DNA of 64,000 nucleotides from Micromonospora phaseoli (GCF_900109115.1 NZ_FNYV01000008.1:124001-188000), one strand, 5' to 3'; shown: positions 24,162 to 33,092, counted from the first letter of the stretch. The notes: a model not told the origin generated them from the letters alone. Numbers and translations: made by a program.

Positions 24162-24536
24162 TCAATCGCTGGCTAGACCCCACGAGCGGATGCGGGCAGG
24201 GTAGATGCGAATGACCTCGCGACTCATGCCGTGCATCGGCGGCTCGACGTCGACCAGGGCCTCGACGTCGCCGCGGATCTCCACCCCGCGTACGTGCCAC
24301 GGCTGCACGGACGCGATGTCGTCGACGACGAGCGTGGCCTTCGGGTGGGCGCGGACGTTGCCGAACTTGCGACTGTCCCCGAGCTTGTGTCCACCGATGT
24401 CGATCGTGCCCAGGTCGGCGTTGTAGAAGAACCCGACGGGGTTGTTCTGCGGATAGCCGTCCGGCGCGACAGTGGCCAGCCGCCCGAGCCGCTGCGTGCC
24501 GAGATACTCGAGCTCACGTTCGCTGAGGGTCGCCAT
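24162..24536 (-). CDS. PPOX-class, probably F420-dependent, oxidoreductase
   Basis: The protein has 124 residues from ATG 24536, which follows the non-conserved upstream extension. The split-barrel fold is clear: LGTQRLGRLATVAPDGYPQN, then N-P-V-G-F-F-Y-N, then GNVRAHPKATLVVDDIA, ending E-V-I-R-I-Y-P-A-R-I-R-S-W-G. This pattern is typical of actinobacterial PPOX proteins annotated as F420-dependent, which reduce or merely bind deazaflavin. The G-L-A-S-D terminus is normal. A soluble homodimer is expected. F420 use is inferred from family habit, not from a residue I can prove. Confidence 0.82.
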   Translation of the reverse strand: MATLSERELEYLGTQRLGRLATVAPDGYPQNNPVGFFYNADLGTIDIGGHKLGDSRKFGNVRAHPKATLVVDDIASVQPWHVRGVEIRGDVEALVDVEPPMHGMSREVIRIYPARIRSWGLASD

Positions 24537-24792
24537 ACAGCGATCGTGCACCCTCAACCGCACTTGAGGTCAAGCGGAACGGCGCCCCCGGGCGTGTCTG
24601 GCTGCTCACCAGTCGGCGGGCACCTACACGCCATCGCGCCCCACCCGCCGGCCGGACCCACATGATCTGGCGCTCGCTCGTGCCGCGAACCGATCGTGAC
24701 CGTGGATGACGGTGATGCTGGTCATCAACTTCCGGACGTGCCGAATTGAGTGCGTGTTCTGTGTGCGTTTTCGGCGACGCCTGGCGGTCTTC

Positions 24793-25242
24793 CTAGTCGA
24801 TTTCGAAAGCTAGGGTGAGAAGGTTTTCGCGCACCTTTTCGAGCAGTTCGACCAACGTGGCTCGTTGATCGTTCGCCATTCCGGCTGTTGCGGTCTCGGC
24901 GAGGGTGCGCCAGGCTGATTCGATCTCCGAGGTACCGGTCCGACCTTTGTCGGTCAGCACGATACGGGTGGCACGTCGATCGCCCGGCACGGATCTTCTG
25001 ACGAACCAGCCGCCGTGCTCGAGGCGACTGAGACTGCGCGTCACTGTCGGCTGCTCCACGCCGAGCCGAGCCGCGATCTCAGAGACCGTCAGTCCTTCGG
25101 GCTCCTGCCCCAGCATCCACAGCAGGACGTCCTGCCCCGGGTGCAAGGCGAGTCCGGCCAGCACGTCAGCCTGCGCACTCCGATACAGCTTGGCCACCTT
25201 GACCAGGGCCTTGTTGGTTGCCAGGACATCCGAGAGTTCCAC
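24793..25242 (-). CDS. MarR-family transcriptional regulator
   Basis: The protein has 149 residues. The winged helix shows LTVSEIAARLGVEQPTVTRS (recognition helix), then LSRLEHGGWFVRR, and the wing P-G-D-R-R-A-T-R-I with the DxRxxxR signature. N- and C-terminal helices would form the dimer. The GTG start has no clear Shine-Dalgarno. It is divergent from the SDR gene; a perfect 12-bp dyad lies between them and overlaps the SDR promoter, so it probably represses both genes until a substrate of the SDR is present. Confidence 0.92.
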   Translation of the reverse strand: MELSDVLATNKALVKVAKLYRSAQADVLAGLALHPGQDVLLWMLGQEPEGLTVSEIAARLGVEQPTVTRSLSRLEHGGWFVRRSVPGDRRATRIVLTDKGRTGTSEIESAWRTLAETATAGMANDQRATLVELLEKVRENLLTLAFEID

Positions 25243-25258
25243 CTGGGCAGTGTACGAG

Positions 25259-25286
25259 TTGACAGGCCACCCACTCCTGGTACATA
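25259..25286 (+). promoter_or_regulatory. Promoter for the SDR gene
   Basis: TTGACA (25259-25264), 16-bp spacer, TACATA (25281-25286). The operator begins inside the -10 box. Spacing and boxes fit a housekeeping sigma factor; it is not experimentally shown. Confidence 0.5.
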
Positions 25287-25311
25287 GTCGGCTAACCTAT
25301 AGCCGACTATG
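25283..25311. promoter_or_regulatory. MarR operator between marR-type and SDR genes
   Basis: Perfect 12-bp arms CATAGTCGGCTA and TAGCCGACTATG around a 5-bp centre. It is adjacent to the SDR ribosome binding site and overlaps the likely -10 box, so an occupied site would block transcription. One of the strongest dyads in the window. Confidence 0.8.
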
Positions 25312-25319
25312 GAGCGGTG

Positions 25320-26078
25320 ATGGAAACCGGTCTGTCGAACAGGGTCGCCCTCGTCACCGGCGCTTCCGGCGCTATCGGCCGAGCCGCCGCATTGCACCTG
25401 GCTACCGAGGGCGCCTCCGTCGCAGTGTCATGGCACACCAACCGCGACGGCGCCATGGATGTCGTCAAGGCCATAACGAAGGCAGGCGGCGAGGCCTGCG
25501 CCGTCCACCTGGATCACGGCGACCTCGCCACCGTGCAGGGCGTCATCGAACAGATCACCGAACGTCTCGGACCGATCTCTGTCCTGATCGCCAACGCCGT
25601 ACAGTGGCCCTCTTTCGACGCCGACGAGATCGACGGCCTCGCCAGGTCGCTGGCCGTCAACACGCTCGGCCCAGCAGCTCTGATCGATGCGGCCCTACCG
25701 GCCATGCGCGCCGCCGGCTGGGGACGCATCGTCGCCGTTTCGACCGACATCGTCGAGCAACCCATGGCAGGGCCGCTCGCCTACGCCACTGCGAAGGGAG
25801 CACTCGAGACCGCCGCGCGAGTGCTCGCCGTCCGGGAAGCCCGTCATGGCATTCTGACGAACATCGTCCGCCCCGGCTTCACGCTCACCGACAAGGCCCT
25901 GAATGCCCCATTTCTGGGCCCGAAAGCAGTCACGGCCGAATCGGAGAAGACCCCGACCGGCCGGATCTGCACTCCCGAAGACATAGCCACCGCGATCACC
26001 TATCTCGCCTCGGCAGCCAATGGCCACATCAACGGGCAGATTCTGTCCCTGGCAGGTGGCCGCGAACTCGTGCGATAA
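25320..26078 (+). CDS. Short-chain dehydrogenase/reductase
   Basis: The protein has 252 residues, the normal size for a classical SDR. The Rossmann fingerprint is V-T-G-A-S-G-A-I-G near residues 12-20, the structural N-A-V block follows near residue 90 (usually N-A-G), Ser in V-S-T-D-I and Y-A-T-A-K near residues 155-159 form the active site. The C-terminal G-G-R end is normal. GGAG five bases before ATG 25320 fixes the start. It would oxidise or reduce an alcohol/ketone with NAD(P). The divergent MarR protein and operator imply induction by its substrate or a toxic relative. Confidence 0.92.
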   Translation: METGLSNRVALVTGASGAIGRAAALHLATEGASVAVSWHTNRDGAMDVVKAITKAGGEACAVHLDHGDLATVQGVIEQITERLGPISVLIANAVQWPSFDADEIDGLARSLAVNTLGPAALIDAALPAMRAAGWGRIVAVSTDIVEQPMAGPLAYATAKGALETAARVLAVREARHGILTNIVRPGFTLTDKALNAPFLGPKAVTAESEKTPTGRICTPEDIATAITYLASAANGHINGQILSLAGGRELVR

Positions 26079-26454
26079 CTCGCACGCACTGACATGCCGC
26101 GAAGCGCTCGCTACCGAAGGTGGCGTTGGCGCGGTCGCAGGTTCCTGAGCGTGCCGAGACAGCCCTACGTCCGCCGCGAGGTGGTCACTTCACCATCCGG
26201 AAAAGGGTTGTTGGTCAGCAGCGCGCCGACCGTGTTCGGCGGTGACCTGAACCTGTGGACCGGCGTCGCCCTACCCGACATGCGCTCGTGCGTGCGCCGG
26301 GCTAACGGCGGATCGACGACGGCGCCCGGCAGCAGATCGTGGCGATGAGCGACGTCACGATCTGCTGCCGCCGGTCGGGGTGGACATGCGCGGGACGACA
26401 GACCATCTGGCGTTGCCGGCGAGGATGCTGATCGGCGGCTACGTCGCGACGGGT
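26079..26454. other. Gene-free spacer, 376 bp
   Basis: Short open frames on both strands contain no family-like sequence that I can name. No hairpin or repeat noticed. Confidence 0.4.
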
Positions 26455-27294
26455 CTACGGTTTGCGGGCAAGTAGTCCGACGAAGGTGTGGTAGGTGTCG
26501 GTCTGCTTGGGCGCGGGCGTGCCCGGATCCGGACGCCACTCGGCCAGCGGCACCAGCCCCGGCTCCAGCAGCGTCAGCCCATCGGTGAAGGAGAGGATCT
26601 CCTCGTCGGTACGCCAGCGGCCGGTGCCCAGCGACTCGTTGAAGACCCGCTCGACCTCGCGGGCCTTACGGGAGCCTTCCGGGTCCCGCTCACCTGGATC
26701 ACGGAAGTGCGAGATCGCCACGTAACTGCCCGACGGCAGCGCGTCGAACAACTCTGCCGACACCGCTCGCGGCTCCTCGTCGTCGCCGAGGTGGTGCAGG
26801 ATCGCGAAGAGCAACAACCCGATCGGCCGGTCGAAGTCGAGGAACCGGCGGACGTCCGGATCGTCGAGGATCTCCTGCGGTCGCCGGATGTCGGCCTGGA
26901 TCACCGTCGCGGTGCCCTCCGCGGTGAGCAGGGCTCGCCCGTGGGTAAGGACGATCGGGTCGTTGTCCACGTACACCACCCGGGCGTTCGGGTTGTGCTC
27001 GGAGGCTACCTCGTGCACGTTGCCCTGTGTGGGCAGTCCTGACCCGATGTCGAGGAACTGGTCGATGTCGGCCTCGGTGACGAGGTAGCGGATCACCCGG
27101 CGCAGGAAGGCCCGGTTCGCCTGGCCGGCGGCCGGCCCGTCCGGCGTGATCCGCAGGGCGTGCTCGGCGACCTTGCGGTCGACCTCGAAGTTGTCCTTAC
27201 CGCCCAGGAAGTAGTCGTAGACCCGGGCCACGCTGGGAACGCTGGGGTCGATTCCGGGGGGTGCGGCCTTGTCGCGGGTCAACGGCATCTCCAT
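26455..27294 (-). CDS. SAM-dependent methyltransferase, DUF574 type
   Basis: The protein has 279 residues from ATG 27294 (27288 also possible). Conserved blocks of this actinobacterial family are present: S-V-A-R-V-Y-D-Y-F-L-G-G-K-D-N-F near the N-terminus, then the SAM-binding F-L-D-I-G-S-G-L-P-T-Q-G-N-V-H, then V-V-Y-V-D-N-D-P. The ending F-V-G-L-L-A-R-K-P is also usual. These proteins are abundant in actinomycetes, often beside regulators of morphological development, and their substrates are mostly unknown. Cytosolic; alone in its unit. Confidence 0.92.
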   Translation of the reverse strand: MEMPLTRDKAAPPGIDPSVPSVARVYDYFLGGKDNFEVDRKVAEHALRITPDGPAAGQANRAFLRRVIRYLVTEADIDQFLDIGSGLPTQGNVHEVASEHNPNARVVYVDNDPIVLTHGRALLTAEGTATVIQADIRRPQEILDDPDVRRFLDFDRPIGLLLFAILHHLGDDEEPRAVSAELFDALPSGSYVAISHFRDPGERDPEGSRKAREVERVFNESLGTGRWRTDEEILSFTDGLTLLEPGLVPLAEWRPDPGTPAPKQTDTYHTFVGLLARKP

Positions 27295-27499
27295 CCGATT
27301 CTGATTCAGCGCGCCAGGTACTGCGGGCACTCCGGGACGTTGTCCGGGAGTGTAGCGATCCGACGGCCTAGATTGTCGCCCCGCTGGTATCGCTCCCAGC
27401 GGATCGCTACTTCCGCCGGCTGGTCCGACTGGTCGCCGAGCGAGGTCGGGACGCGATCGCTGACGGCCGGCCGGGCCGCAGAGATCTCTCGACCTTGCT

Positions 27500-27790
27500 A
27501 CATCCGGGAATGCCGGCCGCGGCAATGGCACCCCCACGACTTCCGGAGCACCTTCGTCACCGACGCCATCCGCTTCGGGCTGCCCCCACATCGCCGCCAA
27601 GGTCTGCGGCCACACCACCGTGGACATCACGCCGTGTACGCACGAAGACCTGCGTCAGGTCCCCGCTACTGCGGGTCGACCCGGCTCAAATGTCACGGCT
27701 GGTACGGATCTACGCCAACCTCGCCGACCGGCTCGACGAGGCCAGGGAGCAGGGCTGGCTCGGCGAGGTCGCCGCGATCGTATCGATGCG
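27500..27790 (+). pseudogene. Tyrosine-recombinase (integrase) remnant
   Basis: Out-of-frame pieces of the catalytic domain are in order: WHPHDFRSTFVTDAIRFGLP (the H-x-x-R box), then PHIAAKVCGHTTVDIT (the G-H-T box), then, in another frame, LRVDPAQMSRLVRIYANLAD then RLDEAREQGWLGEV, the usual C-terminal tail. The catalytic Tyr segment is lost at the frame change. It is a relic of a chromosomally integrated element; its end is fused to a truncated glyoxalase-like gene on the opposite strand. Confidence 0.72.
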
Positions 27791-27859
27791 GGTACCCCAC
27801 CGACGCGCGGTCTTCGCTTCATCGCTCGCCGACTCGGCACCCGTCCGCTTCTGAACGGC

Positions 27860-28015
27860 CAGGATGTTCCAGTTGTCGACGCCGTGCTGCCGGGCGACGA
27901 TCTCCAGGCAATCGCTGTGCGCAGCATCGACCTCGAACCGGCTGCGCAGCTCACTACGCAGTGCCTTTGCCATATTCTTCGGGTCGGGTACGGACTGGAC
28001 CATGAGAATCTCCAT
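27860..28015 (-). pseudogene. Truncated glyoxalase-superfamily gene
   Basis: About 52 N-terminal residues are intact: VPDPKNMAKALRSELRSRF, then HSDCLEIVARQHGVDNWNIL, as in two-part actinobacterial glyoxalase-like proteins. The VOC domain that should follow is replaced by unrelated sequence at about 27860, next to the integrase relic. It probably marks one end of a past insertion or deletion. Confidence 0.65.
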
Positions 28016-28392
28016 ACCGGCGAGCCATGGATCAGCGCTTGCGTTGCTGACTGGGCCGCCTTCGAGAGTCTCCGGTGCGACAGTCGGTGATCGAGCGATG
28101 CGTTCACCAAACCCAGCGGGCGCAAGCGGCCGGCCGCATCAAGCCGGCCTCAGCACAGCGCCTGCACGGAATTGTTGGCCCGCATGTCCAGTCACTTTGG
28201 GCGATGGGACGACGGGGGCGCGTCGACACGCCCGACTGTCGAAGGCTGCCAAGGTCCACCTGTGATCGTCAGTCACCGGAGCTGGCGTGTTGGCACTGGG
28301 GGTGTGTCGGGCAACACAAACCAGCACCCAACAGGGGCCCGCCCTGTCGGCGTTGATCCCGATGGCGGTAGACCAGGTTGTCACAGGTTCGT
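28016..28392. other. Gene-free spacer, 377 bp
   Basis: No supported gene, hairpin or repeat seen. Confidence 0.4.
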
Positions 28393-29082
28393 GTGAAGAT
28401 CGTCGCCGTGACTGGTTGGGTTTACAACGATCGCCCTGAGGGACTCAGGTTCCTGGCCGAGCGGATCGCGGAGCCGGGTCGTACCCAGATCGAGGACGAG
28501 ATCTGGAGCTGGGTCGTGCGGGGCGAGGACAACGCCGATGAGTTCGTCGAGTTTCTCGACGAGGACGAGCAGCGCCATGGGGCCACGGACGAGGACCTGC
28601 GGACGGCGTACGAGAAGGCACTGGCTGCCCGGCGGGACCAGCAACGGCAATGGGGCGAGATACGCAGCAACCTCACCCGCGCCTTCGACGAACTCACCGA
28701 GCTAGGCGTGCTGGCCAGGCAGAACTTCAGCTGCTGCGGCACCTGCGCGTCCGCCGAGATCCACGACGAGCGGGACGACTCCCGGCACTGGCACGGATAC
28801 CTCTGGTATCACCAGCAGGACACCGAATCGCTGCTCGCGAGCGAAGACGGCGAGGTCTACCTCGGCTACGGCGCCCATCCCCCAGCGGACTTCGACGAGG
28901 CCGCCTACAACGCCCTACCAGAAGCCGAACAGCAGGCCCGCTACCAGGCCGACCTGGAACGGCTCCTGGACGACACCGCATTTCCGGTACTGCGCAAGCA
29001 CGGCATGCGGGTGCAGTGGAACCGCCAACAGTCCAGGCGGATCCGGCTAACCGGCGCCCACTGGTACGCACCATTGACCTGA
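28393..29082 (+). CDS. DUF6891 family protein
   Basis: The protein has about 229 residues. The diagnostic centre is R-Q-N-F-S-C-C-G-T-C-A-S-A-E-I, a Cys cluster, followed by H-G-Y-L-W-Y-H-Q-Q-D-T-E-S and, near the end, GMRVQWNRQQSRRIRLTGAHW. The N-terminal half is a helical, acidic segment. I recall this arrangement as DUF6891, of unknown function. The Cys-Cys-x2-Cys cluster could bind zinc. The start is uncertain (GTG 28393 used; TTG 28378 and GTG 28408 are in frame). No membrane segment. Confidence 0.75.
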   Translation: MKIVAVTGWVYNDRPEGLRFLAERIAEPGRTQIEDEIWSWVVRGEDNADEFVEFLDEDEQRHGATDEDLRTAYEKALAARRDQQRQWGEIRSNLTRAFDELTELGVLARQNFSCCGTCASAEIHDERDDSRHWHGYLWYHQQDTESLLASEDGEVYLGYGAHPPADFDEAAYNALPEAEQQARYQADLERLLDDTAFPVLRKHGMRVQWNRQQSRRIRLTGAHWYAPLT

Positions 29083-29283
29083 AACCCAACCAGACACCCC
29101 GACCGCTCCATCGCGCGTCACCTCGTTCACGGATCCTGTCGCTCGCTCGACGCAGAAATCCGGGTCATCCGGCGGGAGGCCCATCTGCCCGCTGCTCTGC
29201 TCACGCGGAAGACCGAGGGTGCTGAGCCGCCTCGTGTATGGGCCCGCGATGGTTGGGGAACGACGTCGATCGAGGTGGGCAGG

Positions 29284-29763
29284 ATGACGGACACAGCATG
29301 GCGCCGCTCCGGTGATCCGCTGGTGGTCTGCTCGCGTGGTTCCCTGGTGGAGTTGACCGCGATGCTACCGGCGTCCGGCAGATTCGTGGTCGCCCGCCTT
29401 GACGGCATGAGGATGGCGGACACCAACCAAGTCTTCTACGACTTCTCGGACGCCTTGCTCTTCCCCAGCTACTTCGGCTGGAACTGGCACGCGGTGTCCG
29501 ACTGCCTCAGAGATCTACACTGGCTAGCGGCGGACGGCTACCTGGTGATCATCGACAACGCGCCCCACCTCCTGCCGGGCAGCCTCCAAGACCGGCACAC
29601 GCTCTTCCGTATCCTCGCCCGGGCAGTTGATCACTGGGCCAGCCCTCTCGGCCAACCGGAGGGCAAGGTGGTCCCGTTCGGGGTCCTGCTGCTCTGTGAC
29701 CGCGAGGAGGAGACGATGCACCTGCGGCAGGACATCGCCCGAGCAGTCCGCAACGGGCGGTGA
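29284..29763 (+). CDS. Barstar-family protein
   Basis: The protein has 159 residues. The barstar signature is V-A-R-L-D-G, then F-P-S-Y-F-G-W-N-W-H-A-V-S-D-C-L-R-D-L, with the acidic RNase-facing helix partly replaced by His/Val. Barstars bind and block barnase-type ribonucleases in the cytosol. No ribonuclease gene is adjacent, so this is an orphan immunity protein or has taken on another role. GAGGTGG upstream of ATG 29284 supports the start. It is flanked by a DUF6891 gene and an HNH-like gene. Confidence 0.88.
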   Translation: MTDTAWRRSGDPLVVCSRGSLVELTAMLPASGRFVVARLDGMRMADTNQVFYDFSDALLFPSYFGWNWHAVSDCLRDLHWLAADGYLVIIDNAPHLLPGSLQDRHTLFRILARAVDHWASPLGQPEGKVVPFGVLLLCDREEETMHLRQDIARAVRNGR

Positions 29764-29845
29764 GATCCCGAACCGTTCGCGACCGCCACCATCCACGTGT
29801 CGGGGGACTGGCGTTGGCCGCGGGCTGACAGGCTAGTTTGCTCGG

Positions 29846-30286
29846 ATGAGTCTCCTCGATGACGTCGCGAGGCGTGACGGTTGGCGGTGCTGGGTGTGCG
29901 ACGAGCCGGTCGAGGCCGACAGGTCGGTGAACGATCCGCGTGGTCCCAGCGTCGACAGTCGTACCGCCGACAAGAAGGCCAAGGTCGCCGAGCGGCTCGC
30001 GCACCGTGCCTGCAACACCCGCAAGGGTGCGGTCAAGGTGGTCATTGCCTGGCCGGACCGTCTGCACGTGGTGGAGCCCGCGCCGCTGATCACCGTCGCC
30101 GAGCGACTCGAACGCAAGGGTGGCCGCGAGTTGGTCGCCCGCTGTCTGAGCAAGAAGGACGCCCAGGAGGCGGCGGACTGGCTGGTCGACCGGTTCTCCC
30201 GGCTGGTGCCCGGACTGCCGGTGACCGCAAGCGTCGACGCGGGCGGCGGACAGTACCTCGTCGCTTTGGCCACCAAGCGCCGCTGA
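29846..30286 (+). CDS. HNH-like zinc-ribbon protein, apparently without the catalytic His
   Basis: The protein has 146 residues. Cys15-x2-Cys18 (R-C-W-V-C-D-E-P) and His53-x2-Cys56-Asn57 (L-A-H-R-A-C-N-T-R-K-G) are the frame of an HNH nuclease. Where the family normally has D-H for catalysis, this protein has S-V-D-S, so nuclease activity is doubtful. The second half is a compact alpha/beta region: PLITVAERLERKGGRELVAR, then WLVDRFSRLVPGLPVTASVD. It may act as a DNA- or RNA-binding adaptor. The ATG has a weak ribosome binding site. The HNH relation is my inference from spacing. Confidence 0.65.
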   Translation: MSLLDDVARRDGWRCWVCDEPVEADRSVNDPRGPSVDSRTADKKAKVAERLAHRACNTRKGAVKVVIAWPDRLHVVEPAPLITVAERLERKGGRELVARCLSKKDAQEAADWLVDRFSRLVPGLPVTASVDAGGGQYLVALATKRR

Positions 30287-30456
30287 CCGGTGACCCTGGG
30301 CCAGCGGGCCGCGCCGGCCCAGGGCAGCCCGGGACCGACCCACCACCAATACTGTTCTCCACCCACGACACCCCAGCGGCCTTGGTCGGCCTCGCCGGCA
30401 GCTATCGACAGCGGCGCTGCTCCGCCAGGTGGCTTCCACACTGCCATGATGACGAG

Positions 30457-31176
30457 GTGATCATCCTCGGGTACTTGGACGGGTACGAACCGCCGATCCT
30501 GCGATCGCCGTTGGTCGACGGATCTGACGTGATGTCGCACGCGCTGTTCTGGCCCGCCTTTCTTGCCACCGTCGGCGGAGCCGCGTCGGCACCGGACGCC
30601 TTCGATATCGATCCAGCCGACCTGGAGCAGATCGTCGACGTCTTCCTCGACCCGCACAGATGGCCGGTGTTCTCGCTACCACTCTCCGGGCCCTGTCGCC
30701 TGCACGTCATCATGCGCAACTTCGAAGATGAGGGCGGCGTCGACTACGTGCTCGATCCTGGCACCGGCAACGCATCGATCCCCCTCGCCGCGATGGAGGG
30801 ACACTTCCGAGGGCCGGCGTTCGCGTGGCCGGAAGTCGTCGCCGCAGCACATCAGCCGGATCCGGATCACACCCCGGCCGAGCGGCTTCTCCTGCTCGTT
30901 CCGGCCTGTGCCGACAGCAACCGCCCGAACGAGGCCGTCGACCTGGTCGCGGAAGCCTTGGCCACTCTCGGCGCCCGGTCCGACCTAGGTCAGGTCAGCG
31001 AAGAACTGCTCAACAACCGCAGGTACTGGGCGCCGTGCCGATGGACATACGTCGACGACGTCCTCGTCGGCCTTGGACCGCATACCTACCGCCGTCACGG
31101 AGGTGAGTTGTCGCCGGAACAACTCCACCTCATCGCCGCCACGCTCCAGCCCGCACAGAACGCCGTACATCGGTAG
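30457..31176 (+). CDS. Conserved hypothetical protein, 239 aa
   Basis: No family recognised. The protein begins (GTG 30457) V-I-I-L-G-Y-L-D-G-Y-E-P-P-I-L, then has an acidic alpha/beta body with FSLPLSGPCRLHVIMRNFED and YVLDPGTGNASIPLAAM. The C-terminus is helical. It has no signal peptide or membrane segment and carries no catalytic motif that I can place. Even amino-acid usage and length argue for a real gene. The start is uncertain. It lies 170 bp after the HNH-like gene on the same strand and may be cotranscribed. Confidence 0.65.
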   Translation: MIILGYLDGYEPPILRSPLVDGSDVMSHALFWPAFLATVGGAASAPDAFDIDPADLEQIVDVFLDPHRWPVFSLPLSGPCRLHVIMRNFEDEGGVDYVLDPGTGNASIPLAAMEGHFRGPAFAWPEVVAAAHQPDPDHTPAERLLLLVPACADSNRPNEAVDLVAEALATLGARSDLGQVSEELLNNRRYWAPCRWTYVDDVLVGLGPHTYRRHGGELSPEQLHLIAATLQPAQNAVHR

Positions 31177-31644
31177 CACCCAGGGCACTGCTTCCCTGCT
31201 CCGAACCCTCGGAGGGTCGACAGTAGTGACCAGGTACTCCTGGATCGCGGCTATGAGAGTAAGACCGGTCTTGTTCGTCCCATGCCTCTGGCCGTTCTGT
31301 GCGGCAAACTTGAGCGTAGGCTCCCATCCCGCGACAAACGGACCACTACGGTTCGCCAGACTGCACGCTCGCCAGATTGTCCGCCGGACGGATTCAGCCG
31401 CGCGACAAGCGGCCCCGGCGATGCGCACACGGCGGCTACAGATGTACGCAGCTGATCAACCGACTTCGTCTCGCTGTCTGCGCCACTGATGCACTGCTGC
31501 AGGGTCGGCGCCGGTCTGTCCCACCTCCCGCTCATCCACGCCGGGTCGAGGTCCTGGCGGTCGCATCGGCTGATCGGATGGGATCAGGCGATGATCGGCT
31601 AATTCCATGTGCGACCGACCGTCCGCGACGCCTAGGAAAGAGCC
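31177..31644. other. Gene-free spacer, 468 bp
   Basis: No recognisable gene. Several short frames occur but none has a family-like run. Confidence 0.4.
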
Positions 31645-32370
31645 ATGACCAACGAGGTGACCGTTCCCCTGCTGCCCTGCGCGTCGATTGACGACATCGC
31701 TTCCTTCTACGGGGTTCTCGGCTTCAGCACCACGTATAAGCAGCGCAAACCCAACCCCTGCGTGGGCCTGCAACGTGAAGACCTGCACCTGCAATTCTTC
31801 GAGATTGCCGGGTTCGACCCAGAGCAGTCCTACGGCTCCTGCCTCGTGCTCACCTCGGACATCGCGGAACTGCACCGGGCTTTCGCTACCGGCATGCGGG
31901 CCGCATACGGCAAAGTCCTGGTCTCCGGAATGCCGCGGATGACCCGGCCCAGGGCTCGAAAGAACGCCGACGGGCTGGGCGGATTCAGCGTCATCGACCC
32001 GGGCGGCAACTGGATCCGCGTCTTCCAGAACGCCGCCACGATGCCCACGCCAGCACCCGCACCCGCACCCGCCGGACGACTCGCCAAAGCGCTGGCGAAC
32101 GCCGTCGTGCTAGCCGACTCCAAGGGTGACGTCGGCCAGGCAGTCCGCATTCTCGACAGCGCGTTGGCTCGCCCGCAGGCCGACGATGACCCCGTCATAC
32201 ACGTAGAGGTTCTGGTGTACCGCGCAGAACTGGCGATGGCGCTCCATGACCGGGAAACCGCAACGGAGATGCTGGCCCGCGTCGAGCACATCGCGCTGAA
32301 CGCAGACGAAACCGGGAGGGCGGCACCGACCTTCGAGATCGCTGCCGACCTCGCAGCGGCGCTGCGATGA
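31645..32370 (+). CDS. VOC domain fused to a TPR-like helical domain
   Basis: The protein has 241 residues. Residues 5-130 form a VOC unit: ASIDDIASFYGVLGFSTTY, then L-H-L-Q-F-F-E-I at the usual strand, then GFSVIDPGGNWIRVFQN. A flexible Pro-Ala linker (PTPAPAPAPAG) follows. Residues 145-241 are helix pairs with TPR-like spacing (AKALANAVVLADSKGDVGQA, then YRAELAMALHDRETATEMLA). VOC proteins bind or modify small molecules; the helical tail suggests a partner protein or dimer. Good ATG with an upstream purine run. The fusion is visible in the sequence; its function is unknown. Confidence 0.82.
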   Translation: MTNEVTVPLLPCASIDDIASFYGVLGFSTTYKQRKPNPCVGLQREDLHLQFFEIAGFDPEQSYGSCLVLTSDIAELHRAFATGMRAAYGKVLVSGMPRMTRPRARKNADGLGGFSVIDPGGNWIRVFQNAATMPTPAPAPAPAGRLAKALANAVVLADSKGDVGQAVRILDSALARPQADDDPVIHVEVLVYRAELAMALHDRETATEMLARVEHIALNADETGRAAPTFEIAADLAAALR

Positions 32371-32645
32371 GGTCGGGGTGCAGAGGTGTAGGCGATGCTC
32401 TGTGTCAATCTGGCCGCTGACTCCAGATGGTCAACAAAGTGGCGCTCGTTCTGACGAACATCCGCGGGGACCGGGAGCGCGAGGTGGCGCCGAAGTGGCG
32501 AACATCTGGCTCCGGTTCTCGCGGACAAATTCAGGTTGCCCTCTTCCCTCGCGATCCCCACCTGCTGCGGCACACCGATCATGACGCCGGTAACTCCGGT
32601 ACCTCACACCAGCGTCCTGGCGTCTGATGCAGGCAGGATGAAACG

Positions 32646-33092
32646 ATGGCGACGATAAGACGTTTCGACAACGCCGACGCCCTCGCCGTGGCGGGCCTCA
32701 TCGAACGCTGCCTTCGTGAGGTCAACAGCCGCGACTATCCGAGCGAGGTCATCGAGCGGATGTGCGACCACTTCACCGAACAACGCATCAAGGAACTTGC
32801 CACGCAACGGCAGATGTTCGTCGCTGAAGCGAACGGCATCGTCGGCACGGTGTCCCGCGATGGCAACAAGGTCTACACCATGTTCGTGCACCCCCGCGCC
32901 GCCGGTCGCGGCATAGGACGGCTCCTCATGCGCCACATCGAGGCGCTGGCCGCGATCGACGGCTACGACCACATGGAGACCGGTGCGAGCATCACAGCGC
33001 ATGACTTCTACCGCCGGCTCGGCTACCTCGATGTCCGTTCCACCGAGACAGAGTTCGGCTTCAACTATGTCCTTCGCCGGGATCTACCCTGA
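32646..33092 (+). CDS. GNAT-family N-acetyltransferase
   Basis: The protein has 148 residues. The acetyl-CoA-binding block V-H-P-R-A-A-G-R-G-I-G-R-L-L-M gives the R/Q-x-x-G-x-G/A motif (R-G-I-G-R). It is preceded by the strand V-Y-T-M-F-V and followed by ASITAHDFYRRLGYLDV, the usual motif B. Small GNAT enzymes acetylate amines of metabolites, antibiotics or proteins. Cytosolic and monocistronic. A strong dyad (33123-33145) follows the stop. The substrate is not given by the sequence. Confidence 0.9.
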   Translation: MATIRRFDNADALAVAGLIERCLREVNSRDYPSEVIERMCDHFTEQRIKELATQRQMFVAEANGIVGTVSRDGNKVYTMFVHPRAAGRGIGRLLMRHIEALAAIDGYDHMETGASITAHDFYRRLGYLDVRSTETEFGFNYVLRRDLP

